This document shows positions 32,490 to 39,909 of a stretch of DNA of 39,909 nucleotides, piece by piece; the first letter of the stretch is position 1, and every line of letters begins with the position of its first letter. This DNA comes from Roseivivax halotolerans (lineage in GTDB: Bacteria; Pseudomonadota; Alphaproteobacteria; Rhodobacterales; Rhodobacteraceae). The notes below the pieces were generated by a model, which worked only from the letters and a program-made list of their open reading frames with translations, was not told the origin of the DNA and ran no database searches. The translations under genes and the position numbers were made by a program. The DNA is taken from the NCBI RefSeq assembly GCF_900115815.1, contig NZ_FOXV01000018.1:1-39909 (forward strand), given 5' to 3'.

Positions 32490-33584
32490 TCAGTCTATTG
32501 TTGCAGGATACGAGGCGCCGGTGAGCTTGCGGATCAATGCAGTCTCCGTCGGATCATAGGGCGCCCCGTCAGTATGCAGGATGTCGTGGAACCAGATCCG
32601 TCGGTCTGCGTGGCCGCCATGCTGCACGACCAGCGCCTCGGGCCAGGGCAGATGTGTCTGCGTCCGGCCCTTCACAAAGCCCCATTGGAAACAGCCGACA
32701 CCCCGATTGCGAAAGAGCGGGAGCTGATCCTCGATCCGGCTGTCGATTGGGCGCGCCATCCATTCCGTGCAGAAGATCGGACGGCCATGCGCTTCGAGAT
32801 GGTCGATGAAACGCGCTGCGGAAGACGCATTGCAATAGGCGTGGAAGGTGACGATGTCCGACAATTCCACAGCGCGGCGGTCGATCTCGGATTGGAACGG
32901 CACCTCGTCGCTGCCTACTTGCGGGGTCATCCAAGCGCCGACGGTCAACGGTTGCGTCGGTCCGACCCCGCGCGCCCAGTCGAAGGCAGCAATCATCAGG
33001 GCAAGGCTATGCGGCATCAGGGCTTCATCGAAGTGATCGAAGCCCTCCGCCGAAAAGATCATCCGGTTGCCGGGTTCATTATAGAGATCCCAGAAAAGAA
33101 TGCGCTCATCTGCGCGAAACTGCATGAGTACGTCGCTGACATACCGTTGCAGCATGGGCCACGCTTCACGATCCATCACGGTCGCGCGGCCCGGGCTGGC
33201 CACTGCACGGCTGTTATGCACGCCATGTGAAGGGTCGGGCTGCGCTTCGTAGACTGGCTCAGCGCCGCCGAAGCCACAGTCATCGAAGAGGCAGAGCACC
33301 GTTCGGATTCCTTGCGCCAAGGCGGCCTCGAGAAACCATTCGACCCGCGCGAGAAGGCCCGCACGGTCGTGCTCCCAAATGAGCGAATGCAGGTTGACCC
33401 GCACAGCGTTGAAGCCCAACGCTGCGGCCCAACCCAGCTCCCGCGAAATGGTGTCGCGATCGAAGCTGTCCTTGTGCCACATGTCGAGGAAGTTCACTGC
33501 ACTCGATGGCAGGAAATTGCATCCGCAGATCCACGGCTGCGCATCGTGCCAGGCACGGGCTTTCTGGCGCGACCAAGGTAACAT
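32490..33584 (-). CDS. Cytoplasmic glycoside hydrolase, cellulase-like (clan A) fold
   Basis: A 364-residue protein with the pattern of a (beta/alpha)8 retaining glycoside hydrolase: [17 protein letters not shown] after the first strand, acid/base Glu170 in [17 protein letters not shown], and nucleophile Glu274 in PIFCTEWM, 104 residues apart. No signal peptide, so it acts on a glycoside after import. The ATG at 33584 has GGAGGAG five bases upstream; a start at 33623 is open but lacks one. It lies between a sugar binding protein gene and the ABC ATPase, in an operon ending with galETK, so I infer release of galactose from a galactoside. A true family number cannot be assigned by eye; homologues are often labelled xylanase or cellulase by default. 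Confidence 0.8.
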   Translation of the reverse strand: MLPWSRQKARAWHDAQPWICGCNFLPSSAVNFLDMWHKDSFDRDTISRELGWAAALGFNAVRVNLHSLIWEHDRAGLLARVEWFLEAALAQGIRTVLCLFDDCGFGGAEPVYEAQPDPSHGVHNSRAVASPGRATVMDREAWPMLQRYVSDVLMQFRADERILFWDLYNEPGNRMIFSAEGFDHFDEALMPHSLALMIAAFDWARGVGPTQPLTVGAWMTPQVGSDEVPFQSEIDRRAVELSDIVTFHAYCNASSAARFIDHLEAHGRPIFCTEWMARPIDSRIEDQLPLFRNRGVGCFQWGFVKGRTQTHLPWPEALVVQHGGHADRRIWFHDILHTDGAPYDPTETALIRKLTGASYPATID

Positions 33585-33610
33585 CTCAACTCCTCCGCAG
33601 CAGGAAATGA

Positions 33611-33636
33611 CCGCCCCGCACAAAACAGCGAGGCGG
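33611..33636 (-). promoter_or_regulatory. Hairpin after the sugar-binding protein gene
   Basis: CCGCCCCGC and GCGAGGCGG form a 9-bp stem (one G-U pair on the minus strand) with an eight-base loop. It lies 12 bases beyond the binding protein stop and before the hydrolase ribosome binding site. Likely role: stabilising the binding protein message or attenuating downstream genes. Confidence 0.6.
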
Positions 33637-33647
33637 CCGTTGTGGCA

Positions 33648-34931
33648 TCAGCGATCAAGCAGATCCTGAACTTCGATATTGGCATCTGCGAGGGCGTCAT
33701 CGACCGGCTTGTCCGTCAGCCAGATCGCCTGCAGCTCACGGTTCAAAACGTCCTGAATGGCGCCGTAGTTCTCCGCGGGCGGGGTATCGCGCGCGATGTC
33801 GGCTGTCCCGGCATATTCAGTCCGGTGTGGCAAAGCGGCATATTCATCGCTTTCAAGCACGGAATTGCGCACTGCCATGTGGCCGGTCCGGGCCCAATCA
33901 ACATTGTGCTCGTTGATGAAGGCCAGCACCTTCAGCGCGGCCGAATACTTCTCGGCATCCTGCTTCACCGGCGAGGGAATGACCCAGATATGGCTGTCCG
34001 CCCAAGTCGCACCTTCCCCGAATAGGGTCGGGAAATCGGCGGCATAGTAATTGTCGAGCCCGGTCTCCTCCTTCGCGGCCTCCGCGGTGTAGAAGTCCAC
34101 AACCCAGGTGCCGTTGACCAGAACCGCGGCCTCACCGTTGAGGAAGGATTGCTGACTGTCGGCGTAGTTCAGCTGCGGATTGGACAAATCCTCAGCAAAG
34201 AGCTGGGTGATTGTCTCAACCGCCACCTGCGCGGCATCGTTGTCGATCGTGGCGGTGCCGTCCTCGGAGAAGATATTTTCTCCCTGTTGCCACATGAGCG
34301 CGAGCACAAGGCGCACCCCGATCGGGAATTGTGCGAAATCAGCAGCGAGATAATTCTGGCCCGTCGCCTCTTTCAGCTGGCGCGCATGCTCCAACAGCTC
34401 TTCGGGTGAGGATGGCAGGACAGGCTCGCCGTTTTCGACCAAACCTGCTTCGGCCATCAAGTCCATGTTCACATGCCAGAGGTTGGCGTGCAGATCCATC
34501 GGTACGCCATAGATCTCACCGTTATAGGTGACCGCATCACGAGCACTGTCAGTCCAATCCGCCGGATCGATCCCCGCGCCAGAAAGGTCATCCTCGGTCA
34601 GCGCTGCGAGCGCCCCGAACCCCGCAAATTCAGGCACCCTGTGGCGGTGCATGACATGGACGTCCGGCGGGGTGCCGCCCGCATAAGCGGCCTTGATCTG
34701 GTCGTAGTAATTGCCCCAATCGGTCGGCAGCGTCTCGATCGACACGCCTTCGATTTCGGCGTCTGCGGCGTTGATGATCGACTGGATGATGCAGGCTTCA
34801 CCGACACTGGCCTTGGTGTCGTTGCCCGCATCTTCGCAGGCTCCGAAAAAGCGGCCCAATGTGATGTCCTGGGCCGTCGCCGCCGAGGCGCAGGCACAGG
34901 CCAGCAGAGTTCCTGTCAGCAGGTGTTTCAT
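33648..34931 (-). CDS. Sugar ABC transporter substrate-binding protein (family 1)
   Basis: A 427-residue periplasmic protein with a Sec signal peptide (MKHLLTGTLLACACASAATA). The family 1 extracellular solute-binding fold is indicated by YYDQIKAAYAGGTPPDVHVM, YNGEIYGVPMDLHANLWHVN, FLNGEAAVLVNGTWVVDFY and a Trp-rich sugar pocket region. Two Cys residues near the mature N-terminus (GACEDAGN, GEACII) could form a disulfide. It delivers an oligosaccharide or galactoside to the permeases encoded upstream. Its message is followed by a hairpin. Confidence 0.94.
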   Translation of the reverse strand: MKHLLTGTLLACACASAATAQDITLGRFFGACEDAGNDTKASVGEACIIQSIINAADAEIEGVSIETLPTDWGNYYDQIKAAYAGGTPPDVHVMHRHRVPEFAGFGALAALTEDDLSGAGIDPADWTDSARDAVTYNGEIYGVPMDLHANLWHVNMDLMAEAGLVENGEPVLPSSPEELLEHARQLKEATGQNYLAADFAQFPIGVRLVLALMWQQGENIFSEDGTATIDNDAAQVAVETITQLFAEDLSNPQLNYADSQQSFLNGEAAVLVNGTWVVDFYTAEAAKEETGLDNYYAADFPTLFGEGATWADSHIWVIPSPVKQDAEKYSAALKVLAFINEHNVDWARTGHMAVRNSVLESDEYAALPHRTEYAGTADIARDTPPAENYGAIQDVLNRELQAIWLTDKPVDDALADANIEVQDLLDR

Positions 34932-34960
34932 ATTTGGTCTCCTCCCTTGGATATTATGCT

Positions 34961-34973
34961 GGGGCTTCGCCCC
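34961..34973 (-). promoter_or_regulatory. Short GC hairpin between permease and binding protein genes
   Basis: GGGGC and GCCCC pair around a three-base loop, directly after the second permease stop and 30 bases before the binding protein start. Too short and without a U tract for a normal terminator. Confidence 0.35.
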
Positions 34974-34976
34974 GCT

Positions 34977-35813
34977 TCAGCCTTTGCTTCCGCCCGCGGT
35001 CATGGCCTGAACCACGTAACGCTGGAAGATCAGGAACAGGATCACGACCGGAAGCGAGGCGATGACACCCGAGGCCATGACACGACCCAGCCCTTCCGAT
35101 TGCGCGAAATTCGATTGGATGGACGCCAGTCCGAGCGTGATGGTGAAGTAGTCGCGCTGCTGCGCCGAGACGAGCGGCCAGAGATAATCGTTCCAGGCAT
35201 AAAGGAACGTCAGGATTGCCAGCGTCATCATCGCGGGCCGGGCCAGAGGCAGCATGATGTGCCAAAATATCTGGATCCAGCTGACACCTTCAAGCCGCGC
35301 GGCCTCCTCGATGTCCCTCGGAATCGCCTTGAAGAACTGCAGCATCAGGAAGACCCCGATGGGCACTGCCATCCGCGGGAGGATCAGGGCGTGATAGCTG
35401 TTATGCCAGCCGAAATCGGAGAACATCGTGTAGAGCGGGATGAACACCGCCTGCTCGGGCACCATCAGGCCAATAAGGCACAAAACCGCGATCGGCGTCT
35501 TGAACGGAAAGTCGAGCCGCGCCAGCGCGTAGCCCGCCGTTGTCGACACGGCCAGCACGCCCAGCGTCATGCCCAGGGCGACGACGATCGAGTTCAGGAA
35601 CCACATCGGCGTCTGCCCGAACGCGAAGAGAGCGGCGTAATTCTCTGCCGTGAAGGGGATTGGCACCAATCCGAGAAAGGTGGAGGAAGTTGTTCGCGCC
35701 AGCACCTCGTTAGGCTGAAAAGACAGCGACACCATCCAGATCGTCGGAACCAGCCACAGGAAGGCCGGGATCGAAAGAGCGAGAACAAGCCAGTAATAGC
35801 TGCGCGAAAGCAT
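34977..35813 (-). CDS. Carbohydrate ABC transporter permease (MalG type)
   Basis: A 278-residue inner-membrane protein with six hydrophobic segments. The coupling-helix EAA motif EAARLEGVSWIQIFWHIMLP is complete, and the C-terminus shows the usual QRYVVQAMTAGGSKG ending of MalG-type permeases. Its ATG overlaps the stop of the MalF-type gene by one base (TGATG), so the two halves of the channel are translationally coupled. Confidence 0.95.
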   Translation of the reverse strand: MLSRSYYWLVLALSIPAFLWLVPTIWMVSLSFQPNEVLARTTSSTFLGLVPIPFTAENYAALFAFGQTPMWFLNSIVVALGMTLGVLAVSTTAGYALARLDFPFKTPIAVLCLIGLMVPEQAVFIPLYTMFSDFGWHNSYHALILPRMAVPIGVFLMLQFFKAIPRDIEEAARLEGVSWIQIFWHIMLPLARPAMMTLAILTFLYAWNDYLWPLVSAQQRDYFTITLGLASIQSNFAQSEGLGRVMASGVIASLPVVILFLIFQRYVVQAMTAGGSKG

Positions 35814-36910
35814 CAGTCCTTCTCCTCCCGTCCGACGAGAAACTGCACGATGGAAAAAGCGCCCATGATGACGAACAGGAACACTGCCATCGCCGAGGCC
35901 CGGCCCAGTTCGCTGTCGCGGAACGCGGTCTGGTAGATGTAACGCACCAGCACTTGCGTTTCGTCATTTGGGCCACCTTGGGTCATCAGATGCGACTGTC
36001 CGAAGACCTGAAAATGCAGGATGATCTGCAGGATGATCACCAGCGTGATGGTTCGTTTCAGGTTCGGTAGCGTGATGTACCAGAACGCCCGTATGCCAGT
36101 GCAATTGTCGAGCGCGCCCGCTTCGAACAGATCCTTGGAAATGTCCTGAAGTCCCGCGAGGAACAGGATCATTGCGATCCCGAGGGACCACCAGATCGTC
36201 GCGATCACGATCGCCGCCATGGCGAAACGCTCGTCGGTCAGCCAGGTGATCGGCGAGCCGCCGGACAGCTCTGTAATGTTTGCTATCAGACCCTGGCGAG
36301 GCGAGAACATGATTTGCCAGATCAGCGTAACGACGGTGACTGACAGGACTTGGCTCAAGAAGAACAGCGTGCGCAGAAGTCCCATTGCGCGTGTCTCACG
36401 GTTGAGCGCGGCAGCGATCAGAAGCGCAGAGATTGTCACGCCCGGCACGGTGAGCCCCACGAACAGAACGGTGTTTCCTACCGTCGGCCAGAAGCGACGG
36501 TCGAACCAGCGCCCTTCCTCCCCAGCATATACGCCCGCAATCAGAAATAGCGCGACCCCGGCAAGACCGAGCGCGATGGCCGTCGCGCCCGTCAAGCGGC
36601 GGGTCCGATTCAACGTGACGGCAGCAGCGATGCCAAGAAGACCCAATGTCTGGAGAACCGGCCGCGCCCACGGGCTCCATTCGATATTCCGGCCCCACAT
36701 GACACGAACATAGTTCTCGAAGCCCACGAATTGCTTGGCATCAGGATTGAAGGCGACCTGCAGGAGGTTCCAATCATGCAGGCTGATCCAGACTCCGCGG
36801 AAAAACGGGTAGATCAGAAACAACCCATAGGTCAGCAAAAACGGCAGCAGCAACAGATATGCGGACTGCGTTTCGTTCAACCGCCGGAGCGGAGACTTGG
36901 CTTTTGACAT
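35813..36910 (-). CDS. Carbohydrate ABC transporter permease (MalF type)
   Basis: A 365-residue membrane protein, first gene of the galactoside operon. The EAA loop reads EAGALDNCTGIRAFWYITLP. At about 365 residues it is longer than the usual 290-310 of MalF-like permeases. The extra part lies after the first helix and contains two additional hydrophobic stretches (around TLGLLGIAAAV and AIALGLAGVALFLIAGVYAG), suggesting eight membrane segments. It is divergent from the LacI gene. Confidence 0.93.
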   Translation of the reverse strand: MSKAKSPLRRLNETQSAYLLLLPFLLTYGLFLIYPFFRGVWISLHDWNLLQVAFNPDAKQFVGFENYVRVMWGRNIEWSPWARPVLQTLGLLGIAAAVTLNRTRRLTGATAIALGLAGVALFLIAGVYAGEEGRWFDRRFWPTVGNTVLFVGLTVPGVTISALLIAAALNRETRAMGLLRTLFFLSQVLSVTVVTLIWQIMFSPRQGLIANITELSGGSPITWLTDERFAMAAIVIATIWWSLGIAMILFLAGLQDISKDLFEAGALDNCTGIRAFWYITLPNLKRTITLVIILQIILHFQVFGQSHLMTQGGPNDETQVLVRYIYQTAFRDSELGRASAMAVFLFVIMGAFSIVQFLVGREEKD

Positions 36911-36960
36911 TTTATCCTCCCGTCAAGCCTCGACGCGGGCTCCTCCACCCGGCGACTCAA

Positions 36961-36990
36961 CTTGATAATATTTATTAGCAATAATTATTA
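36961..36990. promoter_or_regulatory. AT-rich palindromes in lacI/operon divergent promoter
   Basis: TAATATTTATTA and the perfect palindrome AATAATTATT (36980-36989) lie between the divergent MalF-type and LacI genes, in the most AT-rich part of the region. They could be the shared promoter and a LacI-family operator, although the central CG typical of many LacI operators is missing. Confidence 0.4.
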
Positions 36991-37060
36991 GTTTTGTCCA
37001 TTAGCGTTTTGTGGAAAGCTCCAATGACCCGGACCGGACTGCGAATGAGGGGCGAAGGCA

Positions 37061-38104
37061 ATGACGTCGAACAACGAAAAGACCGCCCGGGTCACGATGA
37101 AGGACGTTGCACGCGAGGCCGGTGTCTCACAATCAACCGTATCCTTCGTGCTCAGCGGAACCGAGAACATGCGCATCAGCGCGGACACGCGCGCTCGCGT
37201 GCTTGAAGCAGTCGAGGCACTTGGCTATCGCTCGCGCGCTGCCGGTCGGCCCATCAGCAGCACGAGCCACCGAGTTATCGGCCTCATGTTCGACGAGATC
37301 GCCACCAGCCCCTTCGCCTCCATCTCAATCGAGGGTTTGCAGGAAGAGGCTTGGAAACAGGGCGTCATCGTCGAGGTGGTGATGACCGGCGGCGATCGCG
37401 CGCACGAGACGGCGGTTCTCAATAAATGGGCCGCTGACCGGGTGCATGGCGTCGCCTACGCCTCAATCCTAACGCGTGAGATTGCACCGCCTGATGCGCT
37501 GGCGCGGCACAAGGCAGTCTTGTTGAACTGCATCGATTCCACCGGGCGTGTGTCCTCGATCGTTCCGGCCGAGCGGAGAGGCGCAGAACTGGCCACCCGG
37601 ACCCTTATCGAAGTCGGCCATCGCCGTATCGCCTTCATCACTGGCGAGCCTTGGATGGATGCATCGATCCAGAGGCAAGAGGGCTACAAGCGCGCGCTGA
37701 GCGTCGCGGGTATCGAGGTTGATCCAACCCTGATCGTCGAGGGCAACTTCCTGCCAAGCGGGGGACATGCCGCGACGGTCGCTCTGTTGGAAGCTGCACG
37801 ACCACCAGATGCCATCTTCTGCGCCAACGATCTTATGGCCATCGGCTGCTACGAGGCGCTCAAGGAGCGCGGGCATCGCATCGGCGAGACCATAGGAGTT
37901 ATGGGATATGACGATCAGGAAGTTGCACAGCATCTCTCACCGCGCCTCAGCACAGTGCTGCTGCCGCATCGCGAAATGGGTCAGTGGTGCGCGCGCAGGC
38001 TTTTGGGCTCCAGCGCGGCAAGTTACGAGGCCATTCGGCTCGAAGGGCCGATCGAAATCCGGCAATCGCATCTTGGAGGGCGACCGCCGGGCGCGGAGAG
38101 GTAG
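37061..38104 (+). CDS. LacI-family transcriptional regulator
   Basis: A 347-residue repressor. The N-terminal helix-turn-helix VTMKDVAREAGVSQSTVSFV (about 11-30) is followed by the hinge helix RARVLEAVEALGYR and a periplasmic-binding-like sensor domain (IGLMFDEIATSPFASISIEG, IAFITGEPWMDASIQRQEGY, DAIFCANDLMAIGCYEAL, GVMGYDDQEVAQHLSPRLST). The start ATG has GAGGGGCGAAGG upstream. Divergent from the galactoside transport and galETK operon and upstream of galM, it most likely represses both until an imported sugar binds. Confidence 0.94.
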   Translation: MTSNNEKTARVTMKDVAREAGVSQSTVSFVLSGTENMRISADTRARVLEAVEALGYRSRAAGRPISSTSHRVIGLMFDEIATSPFASISIEGLQEEAWKQGVIVEVVMTGGDRAHETAVLNKWAADRVHGVAYASILTREIAPPDALARHKAVLLNCIDSTGRVSSIVPAERRGAELATRTLIEVGHRRIAFITGEPWMDASIQRQEGYKRALSVAGIEVDPTLIVEGNFLPSGGHAATVALLEAARPPDAIFCANDLMAIGCYEALKERGHRIGETIGVMGYDDQEVAQHLSPRLSTVLLPHREMGQWCARRLLGSSAASYEAIRLEGPIEIRQSHLGGRPPGAER

Positions 38105-38286
38105 CCGCTCCATGTCGAAACCCACCGGATCTTTCGGAGGCTCCGACCTGCGTCTTGATGAGAACCCAGCCCCGGCAAGCGCCGCGCGTGCAACACGGGG
38201 CAACCGACAGCGCCTGCAACACCCAAGTCCGCGTTGAATCCCGCGGGCCGCATGGACACTTACCGCCGCACGACAGGGAGACATCT

Positions 38287-39297
38287 ATGTCGCGAGAGAT
38301 AGAAACCTTCGGGCAAACGCCCGACAATCACGCCGTCCACAGAGTGACGCTTCGAGGCGGAGGGCTGCAGGCCAATATCCTGACCTATGGCGCGACCGTG
38401 CAGGATCTGCGTCTCGAGGGGATTGCCCACCCGCTCGTGCTCGGCGCCCCATCAATCGAGCCATATTTCGGCACTATGAAATACTTCGGGGCGCTTGTCG
38501 GACGCTTCGCGAACCGGATCAGGCAAGGCAGGTTTCTAATCGATGGGCAGGAATACCACGTGCCACGCAATTGGCTGGGCAAACACGCCCTGCATGGCGG
38601 CGAGGTTGGTGCTGGCGAGAAGATCTGGAGCATCGAGGAATTGACCAAGAGCAGCGTCACGATGCGTCTCGATCTTGCAGATGGCGATATGGGGTTTCCC
38701 GGTCATCTGATCGTTCGCGTCGAGATACGCCTTACCGAAGATAGCAGTCTCAGCTTCGACATCCGTGCCACGACAACCGCCGCTACTCCATGTTCCTTTG
38801 CGCATCATGGGTATTTCAACCTCGATGGCGGCCCCGACATTACCCGTCACGATTTGCGAATTGATGCGGAAGCCTACCTGCCTGTCGACGCCGACTTAAT
38901 CCCAACCGGCGAGATCCGACCCGTGGAGGGCACGAAATTCGATTTCCGCGCCCGATCGGAAATCGGCAGGCGCGGCTTGGATCACAATTTCTGCCTGTCT
39001 GATACGCGGAAGCCCCTGCGGCCGGTCGCGCGGCTACGCAGCACAGAAAGCGATCTTTCGATGTCGGTCGAAACGACGGAGACCGGCCTCCAGGTTTATG
39101 ACTCCGCCTATATCCCCGAGGCGGGTCTCGTTGGTCTGGATGGCAAGAGATACAAGCCTTTTGCCGGGGTCGCACTGGAAACCCAGGCTTGGCCAGACGC
39201 TCCCAACAGGCCGGAATTTCCCAAAGCGGTGCTCCTGCCTGAAAACGAATACCGCCATCAGGTGCGCTACGCTTTTAATTCCGGCGTGCCGCAATGA
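38287..39297 (+). CDS. galM: Aldose 1-epimerase (galactose mutarotase)
   Basis: A 336-residue enzyme converting beta-D-galactose to the alpha anomer used by GalK, completing the Leloir set on the opposite strand. Conserved features: GRFANRIRQGRFLIDG (72-87), catalytic His in FAHHGYFNLDGG (about 174), and the catalytic base Glu298 in ALETQAWPDAPNRPEFP. No signal peptide, so cytoplasmic. The frame extends upstream to 37984 inside lacI, but the ATG at 38287 with AGGGAG seven bases before it is the proper start. It lies 182 bases after lacI; a region without recognisable genes separates them. Confidence 0.94.
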   Translation: MSREIETFGQTPDNHAVHRVTLRGGGLQANILTYGATVQDLRLEGIAHPLVLGAPSIEPYFGTMKYFGALVGRFANRIRQGRFLIDGQEYHVPRNWLGKHALHGGEVGAGEKIWSIEELTKSSVTMRLDLADGDMGFPGHLIVRVEIRLTEDSSLSFDIRATTTAATPCSFAHHGYFNLDGGPDITRHDLRIDAEAYLPVDADLIPTGEIRPVEGTKFDFRARSEIGRRGLDHNFCLSDTRKPLRPVARLRSTESDLSMSVETTETGLQVYDSAYIPEAGLVGLDGKRYKPFAGVALETQAWPDAPNRPEFPKAVLLPENEYRHQVRYAFNSGVPQ

Positions 39298-39740
39298 AGA
39301 AGCCAAGGTAGCCGTTTTTCGAAATGTCGATTGTCTGCGCTGCAGGCGACATCATCGCCGCCTCTCCTCACGTCCGACAAGGGATTTGCACGACCGAGAA
39401 GACACCCATGCTGAGCACTTTTCTCGAAAGCAGACATCCGTACACGTCGCAGCGAATGACGGCTCCCCGCCATCTTTGACGGCCCGCGATCTCATGCAGC
39501 TGCAGAACGACCCGTCCCTGCGCGTTCCACTTGGGGCTTCGGACGGACGAGAAATGGTCATCGCCAGCAGACTTCTACGTCTGCCGGCTCCCCGGCCAGA
39601 GGCTGTCCAGCGCACGCAGTGGCGCGCTTGGGATCATGCACGATTTTCAATTGGCGTGCTGTGGCTATAGGGACGAAGCTGCAAGTGTCTCGAGCGCATG
39701 CTAAAGCGCGTAACTGTGTTTCCCGGGCTTGGAGCTTTGT
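39298..39740. other. Gap downstream of galM
   Basis: No convincing gene in these 443 bases. A 6-bp hairpin (GCAGAC and GTCTGC, 39567-39584) is the only regular structure; it lacks a T tract. Confidence 0.45.
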
Positions 39741-39909
39741 ATGAAATTCTGCCTTTCCTTGGCTCTTGTCTTGGGTGCAGCGCCTTGCATGGCGGAGAAA
39801 GTGGCAGGTGTCGCCTATCTTCAGGATACCTCCCTTCAGGAACGCCCTCTATCGCTCTCGATCTGGTATCCATCGGAGGAACCGGCGTCGGCCGAGATTG
39901 GCGGCAATC
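39741..39909 (+). CDS. Secreted dienelactone-hydrolase-like protein, partial at window edge
   Basis: The first 56 codons of a gene that runs off the window. A short signal peptide (MKFCLSLALVLGAAPCMA) is followed by VAYLQDTSLQERPLSLSIWY and then PSEEPASAEIGGN. This opening, with D-x-x-R-P-L-x-L-x-I-W-Y-P and I-G-G-N, is that of predicted dienelactone hydrolases (COG4188-like, platelet-activating-factor acetylhydrolase relatives), which are secreted alpha/beta hydrolases. The catalytic residues lie outside the window. GGAG is seven bases before the ATG. Confidence 0.65.
   Translation, partial: MKFCLSLALVLGAAPCMAEKVAGVAYLQDTSLQERPLSLSIWYPSEEPASAEIGGN

Noticed and set aside
34473-35936. 487-codon plus-strand frame antisense to the sugar transporter genes
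   Set aside because: Spans parts of three real genes on the other strand and is highly charged low-complexity sequence.
37984-38286. N-terminal extension of galM into lacI
   Set aside because: The extra 101 residues overlap the lacI 3' end and have no family match; the ATG at 38287 has a good ribosome binding site.

Overview
The window is GC-rich, densely packed bacterial DNA. Three periplasmic-binding-protein transport systems of the marine type (two TRAP, one PhnD-type), Leloir galactose genes in an ABC sugar operon, many 4-base stop/start overlaps and a short roseobacter-style tyrosine recombinase suggest an alphaproteobacterium, most likely Rhodobacteraceae (Roseobacter group). This placement is inference from gene content. 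No rRNA, tRNA or CRISPR array was recognised.

Layout. (1) 1-3840 is a mobile-element graveyard: a Tn7-like tnsA-tnsB pair whose tnsB is cut short at its 3' end, a frameshifted N-terminal hsdR remnant, and an IS3-family orfA fragment with one terminal repeat. (2) 3839-14277 is a TetR-controlled catabolic operon. Divergent from the TetR gene run an SDR, an acyl-CoA dehydrogenase of the ACAD10/11 kind, an acyl-CoA synthetase, an APH-fold phosphotransferase and a TRAP transporter (dctQ, dctM, dctP), then a clear terminator, a quinone oxidoreductase and an alpha/beta hydrolase. The four enzymes match the enzyme set of bacterial levulinate catabolism (LvaA, C, D, E) and of 4-hydroxy-acid catabolism by ACAD10/11. 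I therefore infer uptake and CoA-linked breakdown of a 4-oxo or 4-hydroxy acid, in which the 4-hydroxyl is phosphorylated and moved to C3 for beta-oxidation. (3) 14372-15186 holds a LysR remnant and non-coding DNA. (4) 15187-22729 holds a three-subunit molybdenum hydroxylase (FAD, 2Fe-2S and Mo-cofactor subunits) in one operon with a second TRAP transporter, divergent from a second TetR gene. Substrate unknown; the active-site loop is not that of CO dehydrogenase.

(5) 22730-24100 contains a decayed IS3 orfA and a tyrosine recombinase inactivated by a one-base deletion. (6) 24104-26740 is a phnD-phnC-phnE transporter with a Pho-box-like direct repeat upstream. (7) 26742-28200 contains a LysR gene lacking its DNA-binding domain next to a 9-bp tandem repeat. 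(8) 28201-39297 is a galactoside locus. A minus-strand operon encodes two sugar ABC permeases, the binding protein, a cytoplasmic glycoside hydrolase, the ATPase, and galE, galT and galK. Divergent from it are a LacI regulator and galM. Together they would import a galactose-containing glycan, hydrolyse it and feed galactose through the Leloir pathway. (9) The right edge starts a secreted dienelactone-hydrolase-like protein.

Several binding-protein genes are followed by strong hairpins before the next gene, a plausible way to make more binding protein than permease. The islands are separated by decayed mobile elements, which suggests that the region was assembled by successive insertions.
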